The position numbers and the translations under genes were made by a program. DNA of 64,000 nt from Pycnopodia helianthoides. Taxonomy: Eukaryota > Echinodermata > Asteroidea > Forcipulatida > Asteriidae. Every line of letters begins with the position of its first letter. Within the stretch, counting starts at the first letter, position 1. Below the pieces are notes generated by a model, which did not search any database, was not told the origin of the DNA, and saw only the letters and a list, made by a program, of their open reading frames with translations. The stretch lies in assembly GCA_032158295.1 (NCBI GenBank), contig CM063246.1:4989491-5053490 (forward strand), in the 5' to 3' direction. Of the stretch, positions 57,001 through 64,000 are shown piece by piece.

Positions 57001-57951
57001 AGGCGCACGCCCTCTGGTGGGTCTCTGACGGGTATGAATATAATGCCCGACCCTCAGCTAGGGATGCTGCCCAACCAGGGTGTAGGGAACCGGGGGGAAA
57101 CCGGGGACGGGCACTGCGACCCGTCTGGGGTCTTTCGGCGCCCGTACACCCCTGGCAGGGTACGGAGCCAGAGCACTGTGCAAGCTCCATACAACTCGGA
57201 GTTGCAGCAGCCAGTGACTCAGCCGCAGGGGCGAGTCCATCGTAGTCACAGTCTGAAGCTAGCTGGTGATGTAATGTCAGGTGACATGGCTAGGTTGAAC
57301 CTGATGGACAGTTTGAATGCTAAATTAGCGCAGAGGACTCAGCCTCCACGGACTGGACAGGACGCCGGACCCCGGCAACAGAAACAGTCCGAGCAGCATA
57401 ACTATGCACAGCAGCAGCAACAGCAACAGTATCAACAACCTACGCAGCAGTATCAACAGCAAATGCACCAACAACAGCAACATGCTCAGTACCAGCACCA
57501 GCAACAATACCAACAAGACTATCAGCAGCCTCAGTATCAACCGCAGTATCAAGATCCCAACCAACCGCAGTCTCCTCCCTATTCACAGTACAGCCAGTCA
57601 CAGGCCGGGTACCAGCCGACGAGCCCCTCCCAACAGACCTACCCCTCGCCGCCTGCTCAGAATACTTCGCAGAGCTTCCAGCAGCGTCAACTACAAGTGA
57701 AGCAGCAGCTGCAGCAGCAGCTGCAGGCCGGCCAGTATGCAGCTCCGCAGAGCAATCAGTTGCGACAACAGCATGATGCTAAGAGAGGGTACACAAGCCA
57801 GGGAGAGCAGCTGCAGCAAGCCGCAGCAATGCAACACGACGACAGTGACAGTTCCGATAGTGACGATGGCGTCGGTATTCTCGGTGAGATCAAGAAAGGA
57901 GTGAAGCTGAAGCGTACGGTCTCAAATGACAGGTCTGCTCCAAGAATCTGA
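35941..57951 (+). CDS. MTSS1: MTSS1/MIM ortholog, 5'-partial, 10 exons (I-BAR + WH2 protein)
   Basis: Joined exons 35941-36025, 39697-39788, 44120-44194, 49085-49242, 50164-50316, 51549-51824, 52182-52533, 54633-54730, 56021-56159 and 56789-57951 all have GT-AG borders and compatible phases. They give 862 codons plus TGA after a 2-nt partial codon. The product matches vertebrate MTSS1 along its length: I-BAR core with LTRMC, PLQ-x-MEEWKK, KKARQEIKKKSSDT and SSEQVILD-K motifs; linker with RLSSVSS and DSGF; C-terminal WH2 followed by NDRSAPR. Family knowledge: I-BAR dimers bind PI(4,5)P2 and induce outward membrane curvature, WH2 binds G-actin, and the protein acts at filopodia, ruffles and cilia. 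About 70 N-terminal residues are missing, so the whole protein would be near 930 residues, against roughly 750 in vertebrates. The excess lies mainly in a Q-rich last exon. MTSS1 and MTSS2 cannot be told apart here; a single pre-duplication ortholog is expected in an invertebrate. Confidence 0.95.
36131..36275 (-). repeat. SINE with tRNA-like head (inverted relative of 18995-19210)
   Basis: On the minus strand: TAGGGCTAGATAGCTCAGTTG, GTTAATCCGGAGGTCGTTGG and GGTTCAAATCCCGCTCTAG. The A and B boxes are better preserved than in the copy at 19121. A second minus copy of the tRNA-like part lies at 36590-36672. Confidence 0.7.
38563..39300 (+). repeat. SINE with 3' part triplicated in tandem
   Basis: A SINE head (GTGTGGGTTCAGGTTCGGTC, GTGTCCTTCAGCATCACAC) is followed by three imperfect units starting near 38718, 38930 and 39113. 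Each has an AGCACTTGGGAGAAGGGGTT-like start, TTTCTGGCATGAT, and AAAAATAGTACA-TTACCAAGTAATG. Period about 190-200 bp. Confidence 0.7.
39697..39788 (+). CDS. MTSS1: MTSS1 exon: I-BAR domain
   Basis: A long pyrimidine tract (poly-C then CT-rich, 39661-39690) leads to the acceptor at 39695-39696; the donor is GTAATC. The peptide is (N)AIMECLVTPLQERMEEWKK then ITTQLDKEHAK, nearly identical in pattern to the human helix ALIDCLINPLQEQMEEWKK. It ends in phase 1, leaving G, which joins the next exon to give Asp. Confidence 0.95.
40811..41187 (-). repeat. Family C element, near-identical inverse of 24522-24913
   Basis: Minus-strand reading shows TTCTCATCAAATATGGCATT, AAATATTTCAAGGGATGTTT and CTGTAATGTTCCTTTAA, all found as complements in 24522-24913. 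The left end lacks the ATTAC block. Very few differences are visible across some 370 bp, implying recent activity. Confidence 0.82.
43371..43556 (-). repeat. Family B element with internal heptamer expansion
   Basis: Minus orientation, ending GTGTAATTTCAGGCCTGC. Where other copies have one CATTTTGCAAAGGGC, this one has an expanded run of CATTTTG units (43399-43440). This shows a microsatellite born inside a transposon copy. Confidence 0.75.
44120..44194 (+). CDS. MTSS1: MTSS1 exon: basic helix of I-BAR domain
   Basis: A 75-nt exon after acceptor GTGATAG and before donor GTATAT, phase 1 on both sides. The peptide (D)YKKARQEIKKKSSDTMRLQ then KKARK is the best conserved part of the family. The lysine clusters correspond to the tip of the I-BAR dimer that contacts PI(4,5)P2-rich membrane in the vertebrate protein (family knowledge). 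Because the exon is symmetrical (75 nt, phase 1-1), skipping it would keep frame but delete the basic patch. Confidence 0.96.
45578..45726. repeat. Family D fold-back MITE (copy 2)
   Basis: ATAGACCGTGCAAGTCTCAC at the left and ATGTGCAAGACTTGCACAGTC at the right, with an inner GTGGGACCAAAGTGG block. Inverted inner arrangement relative to 2322-2460. Confidence 0.72.
46824..47043. repeat. Fold-back element, 220 bp
   Basis: Ends CCGGAAATCCTTGTGTTCG and CGAACATGTTGATTTCCGG are near-complementary. Internal GTAGTGCGTAGTGCG pairs with CGCACTACGCACAACGC, and AAAGCAATGCA pairs with TGCATTGCTTT. The whole unit is a palindrome apart from a short centre. Confidence 0.82.
48630..49037 (+). repeat. Degenerate minisatellite next to an MTSS1 acceptor
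   Basis: About ten copies of a GTACCCAGACTTCA-type core, spaced 40-60 bp, with alternating fillers (CATATGTGTCTA and CATGTATACACTGTACCTG). It runs to within about 45 bp of the exon at 49085, so it may overlap the branch-point region. Confidence 0.8.
49085..49242 (+). CDS. MTSS1: MTSS1 exon: I-BAR domain
   Basis: Acceptor AATGACAG, donor GTAAGA, exit phase 0. The peptide starts GKADIQYRLDSAMQDVTDMY and includes LLLEEAEKTAV and IEERSRFCTLISCFKPVV. It matches human LDSALQDVNDKYLLLEETEKQAVR and IEERGRFCTFISMLRPVI. It forms the long central helix of the I-BAR bundle. A degenerate minisatellite (48630-49037) ends about 45 bp upstream of the acceptor. Confidence 0.95.
50164..50316 (+). CDS. MTSS1: MTSS1 exon: end of I-BAR domain
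   Basis: Acceptor TACACAG, donor GTACAA, phase 0 on both sides, 51 codons. The peptide begins DEEISMLSEVTRLEAVMGEL and ends SSEQVILDVKGQDIKWAYQ. Human counterparts are EEEISMLGEITHLQ and SSEQVILDLKGSDYSWSYQ. It closes the I-BAR domain and enters the linker. Confidence 0.95.
51248..51420 (+). repeat. Family G element (copy 3)
   Basis: CCAGGCATGATATTCATCCTAC, CTTGAAAAGTATCTAAAAGC and GGCCAGCCCTTGAACTACTTT match the order seen at 7597 and 28018. Confidence 0.62.
51549..51824 (+). CDS. MTSS1: MTSS1 exon: serine-rich linker with DSGxxS degron
   Basis: A 92-codon exon, phase 0 on both sides, acceptor GTTGACAG, donor GTTGGT (non-ideal at +3). It starts TPPGSPSQSSGSRKSSMCSL, parallel to human TPPSSPSTTMSRKSSVCS, and includes SSDSRSSSSTNSHSP and RLSSVSSQDSGFTSQD. 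DSGFTS (51741-51758) fits the DSGxxS beta-TrCP phosphodegron that is reported for human MTSS1. The region is predicted to be disordered and heavily phosphorylated (inference from composition). Confidence 0.94.
52182..52533 (+). CDS. MTSS1: MTSS1 exon: proline/serine-rich linker (alternative start 52179)
   Basis: It enters in phase 0 after a tandem CAGCAG acceptor, so the first residue may be Ala (52182) or an extra Gln (52179). It ends in phase 1 before GTAAGTG. Composition is Ser/Thr/Pro-rich: STPSSPTPPTSSSSFTLPPS, a FAPPPPSWLLNFSQSEKMQR segment, RPPPPVVADKPSPKRKN, then GGITYVPDFNTPQ. The proline runs are plausible SH3 or EVH1 ligands, in line with family partners such as cortactin, though no exact partner motif is claimed. 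Confidence 0.9.
52667..52807. repeat. Family E-like fold-back
   Basis: GGGGTCGATTTCACAAA at the left and CTTTGTGAAATCGGCCCC at the right. The inner part is different from other E copies and rich in GGACTAGTCCTA/GACTAGTCTTA, so it may be a sister family with the same ends. Confidence 0.8.
53609..53808. repeat. Family F fold-back (copy 2)
   Basis: AGAAGTAACTATAAATAAAT at the left, TTTATAGTTACTTCT at the right. GAAAAGAGCCGGTGTGG pairs with CTGGCTCTTTTCAGAG. Related to 23628-23818. Confidence 0.78.
53874..54032 (+). repeat. Family B element (copy 7)
   Basis: GCCTGGAATTACACGGAGG to AAAGATGAAATTCCAGGCC with GGTCTTGGCCTTGGTGCCCC inside. Complete. Confidence 0.78.
54633..54730 (+). CDS. MTSS1: MTSS1 exon: short linker exon
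   Basis: A 98-nt exon with acceptor AATCACCAG and donor GTAAGC. Entry phase 1 restores Ile with the preceding A; exit is phase 0. The peptide (I)VPRPVCAGGQQVSNAELY continues RQRSATLPARRHTH. Phase continuity and strong splice sites support it. Homology to vertebrate MTSS1 is weak here and not claimed beyond the SATLPARR-type basic/Ser motif. Confidence 0.84.
54853..55001. repeat. Family E fold-back MITE (best copy)
   Basis: Inverted ends of about 35 bp with inner ATCACCATAGTGAT palindrome and TTGCTTAGCAATTAAGACTG. Closest relative is 16211-16355. Confidence 0.82.
55474..55735 (+). pseudogene. LINE remnant: reverse-transcriptase C-terminal tail
   Basis: One frame reads GDNSFHATAPKLWNTLPYSY, then a stop, then SSFQKNLSKLTCLIDAF. 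This is the same (A/S)-x-(K/T)-LWN-x-LP…F-x-x-x-L tail pattern as at 33421-33564, here on the plus strand and disrupted. The downstream 100 bp is likely its 3' end. It lies inside an MTSS1 intron. Confidence 0.62.
56021..56159 (+). CDS. MTSS1: MTSS1 exon: Ser/Gly-rich linker (alternative donor after 56123)
   Basis: It begins after TGATTAACAG with SSMPPAMYSIDTDGNTSSHG, continues SLSNSSGYSSQSTTG, then TAGSDDMLPSQ. It ends at 56159 in phase 1 before GTATTA. A second in-frame donor (CACAG|GTACTG) at 56123/56124 also leaves phase 1, so two isoforms differing by 12 residues are possible. Phase 1 joins the last exon to give Asp. Confidence 0.85.
56160..56788 (+). other. MTSS1 intron, short, with a block shared with another MTSS1 intron
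   Basis: 56340-56570 resembles 47520-47760: GAGACTGTAAACCTCCTGAA…TGTAACATC, TAGAATAAACGGGAAC, ATGAATTGTCACATTCGCCA against GAGTCTGTGAACCTCCTGGA, TAGAATAAGGGGGAGC, CATGACTTTTCACATTCGTT. No splice-flanked open frame was found in it. Confidence 0.6.
56789..57951 (+). CDS. MTSS1: MTSS1 last exon: Pro-rich, Q-rich tract and C-terminal WH2
   Basis: Entry phase 1 after CTTCTCAG; TGA at 57949-57951. The 387 codons contain YMDRSTSGYSNTTESMYTT, KPPPPVRRTPSGGSL, and a Gln/Tyr/Pro-rich tract from about 57398 to 57600. A second Gln-rich helix-like stretch (57670-57830: QQRQLQVKQQLQQQLQ) follows, then an acidic Ser cluster DDSDSSDSDDG. The end is the WH2 ILGEIKKGVKLKRTVSNDRS plus APRI (about 57862-57948). 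The WH2 consensus L-x-x-I-(R/K)-x-G-x-x-L-K is intact, and the NDRSAPR end matches vertebrate MTSS1. The Q-rich tract has no counterpart I know of in vertebrate MTSS1. Confidence 0.95.
57398..57600 (+). repeat. Coding glutamine-rich low-complexity tract (CAG/CAA mix)
   Basis: CAG and CAA codons are interspersed, with frequent TAT (Tyr) and CCN (Pro), giving blocks such as YAQQQQQQQYQQPTQQYQQQ. Codon mixing argues for selection on the amino acids or old repeat decay rather than a young pure CAG expansion. The composition is prion-like (Q/Y/P). The antisense strand reads as a Leu/Ile-rich open frame, which is only a shadow. Confidence 0.9.
57862..57948 (+). other. WH2 actin-monomer-binding motif at the C-terminus of MTSS1
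   Basis: GILGEIKKGVKLKRTVSNDR then SAPRI fits the WH2 pattern: a short amphipathic helix (ILGEIKKG) followed by an LKRT-type extended segment. In the family it binds G-actin. The human end also carries an (I)RRGVKLKKT…NDRSAPR signature. A CK2-like acidic Ser cluster directly precedes it and may tune binding (inference). Confidence 0.93.
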
Positions 57952-58412
57952 TCAAATGCTTCTTTAAGTTTAGAAAACTAGGGGGAAAAAGGGTCTGTTT
58001 TTTACATTATCAGCTTTATTACACAACTTTAAGAATTTGCTCAACAAAATGAAAGTGAAGCTGAAAGACATTACCAGCAGATAATGCAACAAGTGTATTG
58101 GAAGGTGCTTTATTTATGACCAAGCTTTCTTTGGCTGCAGCTTGAAAAAATGCACTTCTGCTGTGTAACGTGACCAAGTTGCTTGTATGTTTTTATACGG
58201 CTCTTAGCTTAAAGGAGTTACAAGTTAATGGTCTGTTTAATGTAATAATCAGTGTGTCATAACAATTATAAATCTGGGGGCAAGTTTTGGCAGCCGTACC
58301 CCAAAATGGTTTTAACCCAAACATCCCCCAAAACATCAACAGCAACACCATTGATAAAAGATGCCCAGTGAGCCACTTGAAGGTTGAATTAGAATAAAGT
58401 TTGGTGCAATGT

Positions 58413-58557
58413 ATAGACCGTGCAAGTCTTGCGCGTAATCGAACAGTTTCGGGACCACTTTGGTCCCACGTAAATTGCTTCAACGCGTGAAGGAAACAAA
58501 CTCGCGCATTTTAACGGGTCCCAATGTTCGAATACGCGCGAGACTTGCCCGGTCTAT
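58413..58557. repeat. Family D fold-back MITE in the MTSS1 3' UTR (copy 3)
   Basis: ATAGACCGTGCAAGTCTTGC at the left, GCGAGACTTGCCCGGTCTAT at the right, plus GGGACCACTTTGGTCCCAC. The ends pair over roughly 37 bp. A candidate AATAAA at 58393 lies 15 bp before it. Confidence 0.85.
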
Positions 58558-58723
58558 TGCCAGGTCACAAGAGAATTGTCACGAAAATTTTAATTTCTCG
58601 GCAGCGTTGCTACAACACTGGGTTGGGATTTCGACACAGCAACACTGTCTTCAATGTCCGGGATTCAAAATTAGAGTGTGACAAGGCAAATCATTATGCC
58701 AGATATAAAGGAGTCTGTGTGGT

Positions 58724-58886
58724 CATGATCATAGCAGGCCTGTGGCTGTACATGGAATTAGAAACTCTCACCCAGTTACTGCATTCCCACCACCCCTAGG
58801 TATTGTACAGAGGGAGGGCGCCCGCATGCAGGAACTGGGTAAGAGTTCATAATTCCATGTACAGCCACAGGCCTGCTTTGATCATG
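58724..58886. repeat. Inverted repeat with 60-bp arms in the MTSS1 3' UTR
   Basis: Arms 58724-58783 and 58827-58886 are reverse complements at 55 of 60 positions, around a 43-bp loop. GCAGGCCTGTGGCTGTACAT is perfect in both arms. As RNA it would be a long near-perfect hairpin. Confidence 0.9.
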
Positions 58887-61077
58887 ACGACATGGTCCCT
58901 TTCATTCCAATTTTACTCTCAAATGACTCATTCAGCTGAGGCCTAATATTGACCCTCTGTCTCCTCCTGACAATGACGAGAGCGGGCTAGACGAAATGTT
59001 GAGACCAATTAGAACTCACTCCGCTGCAGTGAAGTTAATGACGAGAAGTCCCCTCGATCCACCAAGCGAAAGTAGTAGTCCAGGCCGATATCCTACCTTC
59101 TGCCCGCAGTATTTAATAAGCAGGACAGTTCTTTTCAGAACTAAGTAATCTCCCGAATTCTGAAATCTACTCCGCGGCAGAAGAGGAAATAGCAGGACAA
59201 GTTCTCAAAGAAAAAATAATTCACATGGTGCTTACTGCAACCTGATTATACATTGATACCTCACTGTGCAATGCCTCGAAACTAACAGACTTCTCACTTG
59301 TTGCTCTAATTCTAATATATGCCATCAAGTACATTATAGAATACATTTACAACAGCAATACTGCCAGTAAGTATGTATAGCTAGATGTGAAGAAAAAAAA
59401 GAAAAAAAATGAATTAATGTTAGGAAGCTGAATTGTTTATATATATGAAGTATGCAACAGTGAACGAGTTGTACTAATTAATCAATTAAGCCAGTATTAT
59501 AATAGCTAGCAAGCTTTTTAAAACATGTACTTAACGATTGCGTGATGTCTCTTCTTCCATGGAAAATGTTTGCGATTATTCTAAGATGAACAATGAATCC
59601 CAAGTTTTAAACGAAAAACAATCACAGAGTGAACCTCCCTATTGACCAAAAAATTATAACGAGGACAATTTCCTCACCAGTCTTTGATTTTTCTTATTAA
59701 TGGTGCTTCCTTTTAAATCGATAATCCTAGTGTTTACCTGTTTGTGATAAAAAAATATCAAAAAAAAGAAGGAATTCAGGAATTAACGAAGAACATGATT
59801 TTGGATGGAAAGTGAGTAATTTTTATATAATTAGTTTGAGTTTGTAGTTGAAAAAAATGTGAAGAGAAATATTTGTTGATTTGAAACATACAAAGGAATG
59901 ATCGATCAAAGTTTACTCTTTTGTGAAAGTAAATTTTTTGCTTCTGAACAATTTTTAACTTGCCACATTTTAGCTATTTTGAATAAACTACTGGCCTAAC
60001 CAAAACAAATTGATAACTTGTAGAAATTTTGTTACAAAATTTAATAAAAGTATGATTTTTAACAACTTGATTGAGATTATTTAGAATTGTACACATTTTT
60101 GTTGTATTAGATTATTGTCATATTCCTGTGTAGCTTTGAGGAAAGGGGCAACATTGGTTACCATGGAAATAATAAAGTTCACGCAAATACCTTTCAAATC
60201 TTTCATAATCCATCATAAGAATTTACTAGATTTGTAAAATGACACCTGGGTCAAATATTATAACAGTTACAGGTGACTCACATGGTCATACCACAGCAAA
60301 AGCACAAAGTTTTTGTTTCTTTAAAACAAGAAACATTTTTTTTTAATGAATTTTTGTTCTGCCAATTAAATCAAAATCAGTTAACATTACTAGAGACGAT
60401 TATTATTTCCACTATAACCAATGTAGTTCATTCTCTTAAAGTTGCTCCTTGTTGAAATAGTTGTAAGTGCATTTGTTCTGTATTTATTATTTTTGATACT
60501 GCCTGTGTACAGCCCAGAAGATGTTGGTTAACTTTCATATGTAATTTAAAACACTTTTTTTGTTTTACAATGAAAAAAAAGGTATTAAAATCATATTTAA
60601 AAAAAAATTAATAAAAAAAAAATACTGTGGTGTAAACTTTTTGACCCAAAGAAACTTTTTTTTTGTCGGTAGTGGGTTAGAACTTCTGAAGTTTCTACGT
60701 CGTAAAAATCATCTCAAACTTTAAAATGTAACTGCTCTTTTCTTTTCTATTTGTCAGAACGAATACATTTTAACATGTTATGTGCCTTTATAAAACGTTT
60801 ATAATACATTTGAATTCTGACAAACACAACGAAAGATATTACAATTGTTACAAAGATAAACAAAAGGCTTTATTGTGAGTTTTTAAAAGTCTATTCATGT
60901 AATGTTGATGCATTCTACAGGTTGATGCTTGAAATGCCCTGAGAGTGAACTGAAATATGAAATTTTTTGTAAAAGCAAAAGTAAAACAAGATATGAACCA
61001 ATAGACCTTCACCACGGTGGAGCCATCTCCTTTTGTTCCACCATTCAAATCAAACAGCGGATGGGAGGGCAATAGTC

Positions 61078-61228
61078 TGCCATTTTGGGAGTCAAATTGT
61101 CAAAAGATCGGGTGTGCGTCTAACCCAAAATGGCACAACCAAGATTTATTGCTGCCATTTTGGGAGTCAAATTGTCAAAAGATCGGGTGTGCGTCTAACC
61201 ATAAAATGGCACCACCAAGATTTATTGC
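61078..61228 (+). repeat. Tandem duplication of a 75-bp unit
   Basis: Units 61078-61152 and 61153-61228 start TGCCATTTTGGGAGTCAAAT and differ at only a few bases. Each unit has a short palindromic end pair (GCCATTTTGGG / CCAAAATGGC). An open frame crosses both, so the duplicated peptide is a by-product. Confidence 0.85.
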
Positions 61229-61482
61229 GGGCGATGACGTCAGGCGTGGTGCGTCAATATTGATCAAAAACCTTAAGTTGTCACATGACTGGATCTGTAC
61301 AGAACCACCCTACCTGTCGGTGCTGCTAACTGCAGAGTCCTGCGCCTGCAGCCCATTAGTAGAACATGCTATACGGGGTTCTGTTCAAGCGCATAATTGT
61401 GTGATAAGCAGCACCATAAAACTGGGCACCGATGTCACTACAAATAGTTAGTAGGATTTGAAACATTGCATGGTGGAAGGAT

Positions 61483-61735
61483 AACTAAGAGAGGTTTGCG
61501 GTAACACCATGTTAAAATCTCTTTCGAGAAGTGTTGGTTCTGAAAAGAACCGGTAGTTAATGACTCAATGTTTCGATCAGTATGATCTGATCGTCTTCAA
61601 AGATTGTCTTCATTCTCCTGAAGACCTTCAAAGCATACTGATCGAAACGTTGAGTCGTTAACCACCAGTTCTTTTTAGAACCTACACTACTCAAAAGAGA
61701 CTTTAACATGGTATTACCGCAAACCTCTCTTAGTT
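61483..61735. repeat. Fold-back with two 102-bp arms
   Basis: Left arm 61483-61584 starts AACTAAGAGAGGTTTGCGGT; right arm 61634-61735 is its imperfect complement ending CCGCAAACCTCTCTTAGTT. The loop is about 49 bp. The inner order (GGTTCTGAAAAGAACCGG, TTTCGATCAGTATG) resembles family F layout. Confidence 0.88.
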
Positions 61736-62831
61736 GCAAATAGTTAGTCTTAAGATTCTATGCTATGGTTACTTTTAAGACTGGTACCCCACTTTCAATT
61801 CAGTGAACTCTATAAACAGAAGTCTATCGTTGTATTATACTGCCCAACTCTTTTGTAATATTGGATTATTTTGTAAACTTAACTAACTGTTGTTAGTTAG
61901 AGTATTAGTTTGTTAAATTAACTTTGATAACTAGCTGATTAACCAAGGTTTATGACAAGTAAGCTTTGTACATAAAGCATGCTGGGCTATTACTGTTGTA
62001 TACACTGGGAGTGGTTCTTTTAACTTGTAATTAAACAGTTAGCTAACTAGTTAAGCTGAAGAAAGTTTCAACGAACTCATGTCATTATATTCGATGGTTT
62101 GTTTTGTTGTTGTTTTAAAAATGGAGACGTTTAAATAGTAAATTTTATTTATTTGAATAGTATGTGTACGGCCACTTTCTTGGCAATCCACTCCAATCTT
62201 CCCCCTGTAGGAAGATATCAATCGGGTTAAATTGATTGGAAAGAAACTATATATTCGGGGGGGGGGGGGGGCAGCGTCACAGAATTTTGTTGGTTTCTCT
62301 GAAAGTGGGTTATCAAAATATTTGATAGAAAGAAATGTTCATATGAAAATGTTTTTAAATGGTTATTTATAACTGGTGAGAGAAATGGTCAGAAAATAAG
62401 GAGTGATAGTAGTAGTATTTATTTACGGAAAGGGGTGGCATTGTGCGCTTGTATCTCGGGCCACCCCCGGCCCCATTTCGACCAGTCGGGCTGATTTAAG
62501 AAGATACTCAACTGTTAGTGTGAACATTTGTTTTTTCACGGCCAAGTTCTTATTTCATGAAGCTGTTTAGGCAGAAAATGGTAAAATACTTTTAAACTAA
62601 ATTTATTTGCCTATAGGCAAAAAAAGAAAGTGGGACACCAGTTGCAATAGGTTGAATTATTTTTGCATTTTAGCTTGTAACCGCTGTCTGCTAAGCAAGA
62701 TATTTCTGTGTTAAGCAAAATTTACTTTTGCTGAATAGGCTCTTGGCATTGATCCTTGGTCTTGGTAGTCTATTGCAAAAAACTGAGAAAACCAAAATTA
62801 AAATTAGATGTTTGAAATAATTTTTAAAACA

Positions 62832-63156
62832 GGGCACAATTTCATAGAGATGCTCAAGCACACTCGCAAAAGTAAGCTAAGCATAACAAGATTATGCTTA
62901 ACAGAAGAAGGTTACCAGCCAAAATACAATGTTACTTGTACCATTTGTGAATGGTATTCAGGGCCCAATTTTATAGACCTGCTTACAGTTACAGAGCACA
63001 ACAAGTAACCAAGTACAAAACAATTTGGGCTACCAGAAATATGTTACCAGCCGAAATGCCATTTAACATGTACAATTTTTTGACCGGTTAAATTGCACTT
63101 AGCAAAAATGTGTTCAGCAGTACTTTCAGCTTAAGCAGCTCTATGAAATTGGCCCC
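62832..63156. repeat. Two abutting family A MITEs, the first truncated
   Basis: 62832-62960 begins GGGCACAATTTCATAGAGAT but is cut where the second begins (62961: GGGCCCAATTTTATAGACCT). The second ends AGCTCTATGAAATTGGCCCC at 63156. This is the same head-to-tail arrangement that starts the 186-bp array. Confidence 0.8.
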
Positions 63157-64000
63157 TGTTTATTTCTGCTAGGCTGAAAACTGTTAAGCAACATTTTTTC
63201 TGCTTAACTTGGCCACAGGAAGGGGAAAAATGCTTGCACCAATCCGTACTCTATTAGGCCAGTCAGTGAAATGTCTCTGTCGCCTTTTCAAAAAACAACA
63301 CCCCAAAACCCAAAACGTTTTGACACCATGAAAAGTCCACTAACAGTTGAATATTTGACTAAAGATGCTGTTGTTTTATTTGTCACAATTTCATTGTTCT
63401 TGTCACCAGGGTAAATTTCCAGCGTTGTTTTTTCTCTTAATGTTTAAACGTTTAAGGTATTATGTTTCAGAAGTAACCTTGCTTTTTATTAGTCAGCGGG
63501 ATATATATTTAGAGATAAAAGTGTACTTTTTGTTTGAAATGTAAGTTATTTGAGTGCTGAGCTAGAAGTAAGAGACATTTCTGCAAGTACATGTTGTTGA
63601 GAACAAAGCATGTTGTAAAATAATAAACGTAGTTGGACCAACAGTTATTGTGTTTTTGGTTTGAGTTTGTTCTGGTGATCACTGTGGTGGACTGTTTTGT
63701 GGAAGTGATCCTTCACAAAGGTAGTCATTGCCTCGGTTGCCCCTGGTCATTGCCTTGGTGCCCCTTGAAGTGTTTAGTAATAGTAGAAATGCTAATTTCC
63801 CTCATGGAGGTGACCTTTAACTTCGGAAAACGACCTTTTTCTGCAACAAAGTATCATGCCCCCCTTTTCATCTTTCAATAGTCAATATTTATCAGCAGGT
63901 ATTGACACATGAATCGGGGAGACAAAAAAATAATATCAAGTGAAGAAGATGGAAGAAGTCAAAGGTTCCTTGGATATAACCAACGATTCGGCTGGCTGAA

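Larger units (their letters stand above)
57952..60200 (+). other. Inferred 3' UTR of MTSS1 with candidate poly(A) signals
   Basis: No ORF of note follows the TGA, and the sequence becomes AT-rich. AATAAA occurs at 58393-58398, 59982-59987, 60043-60048 and 60171-60176. The first lies before a fold-back element, so a short UTR of about 450 nt and a long one of about 2.2 kb are both possible. Two inverted-repeat elements (58413-58557, 58724-58886) would be transcribed only in the long form. The 3' end is inference without transcript data. Confidence 0.5.
60200..64000. other. Intergenic DNA downstream of MTSS1
   Basis: AT-rich without a recognised gene. It contains a 75-bp tandem duplication (61078-61228), a large fold-back (61483-61735), a poly-G run (62259-62271), diverged family A DNA (62540-62720), two family A elements (62832-63156) and a partial family B (63722-63840). 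Confidence 0.6.

Noticed and set aside
57325..57564. Minus-strand Leu/Ile/Val-rich open frame resembling membrane segments
   Set aside because: It is the antisense shadow of CAG/CAA/TAT codons in the MTSS1 Q-rich exon; no independent start context or homology.
61017..61451. 144-codon plus-strand open frame with internal peptide repeat
   Set aside because: The repeat is a by-product of a 75-bp DNA duplication; no homology or gene structure.

Overview
This window looks like nuclear DNA of a marine invertebrate deuterostome, most likely an echinoderm and probably a sea star. The grounds are GT-AG introns, short coding islands in AT-rich DNA full of repeats, very many small fold-back elements and tRNA-derived SINEs, and a conserved animal gene. 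The species call is inference from the general look of the repeats, not from a database match.

One protein-coding gene can be supported: the 3' two thirds of a plus-strand ortholog of metastasis suppressor 1 (MTSS1, also MIM; vertebrate paralog MTSS2). Ten exons at 35941-57951 join without a frame break into 862 codons plus a stop. In order they encode most of the I-BAR (IMD) membrane-bending domain, a serine-rich linker with a conserved DSGxxS phosphodegron, proline-rich segments, a long glutamine-rich tract, and a C-terminal WH2 actin-binding motif. The protein is expected to couple PI(4,5)P2-rich membrane to actin at protrusions. The first ~70 residues of the I-BAR domain are not visible, so the gene starts upstream of the window.

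Layout: 1-35940 has no recognisable exon. It is either a very long 5' intron of MTSS1 or intron plus intergenic DNA. It holds many MITE-like fold-backs, SINEs, LINE scraps, a striking 7 x 186-bp tandem array made from a MITE (25724-27026), and several repeat-poor stretches with homeodomain-like motifs that may be conserved noncoding elements. 35941-57951 is the MTSS1 exon region, with introns of about 0.36-4.9 kb that carry the same repeat families. 57952 to about 60.2 kb is the inferred 3' UTR, which contains two inverted-repeat elements able to form long RNA hairpins. 60.2-64.0 kb is intergenic DNA with more fold-backs.

At least seven dispersed repeat families (called A to G here) recur in the window. 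Most have terminal inverted repeats and no coding capacity, as expected of non-autonomous DNA transposons. Two short fragments of non-LTR retrotransposon reverse-transcriptase tails were recognised. No RNA gene, CRISPR array or bacterial-style feature is supported.
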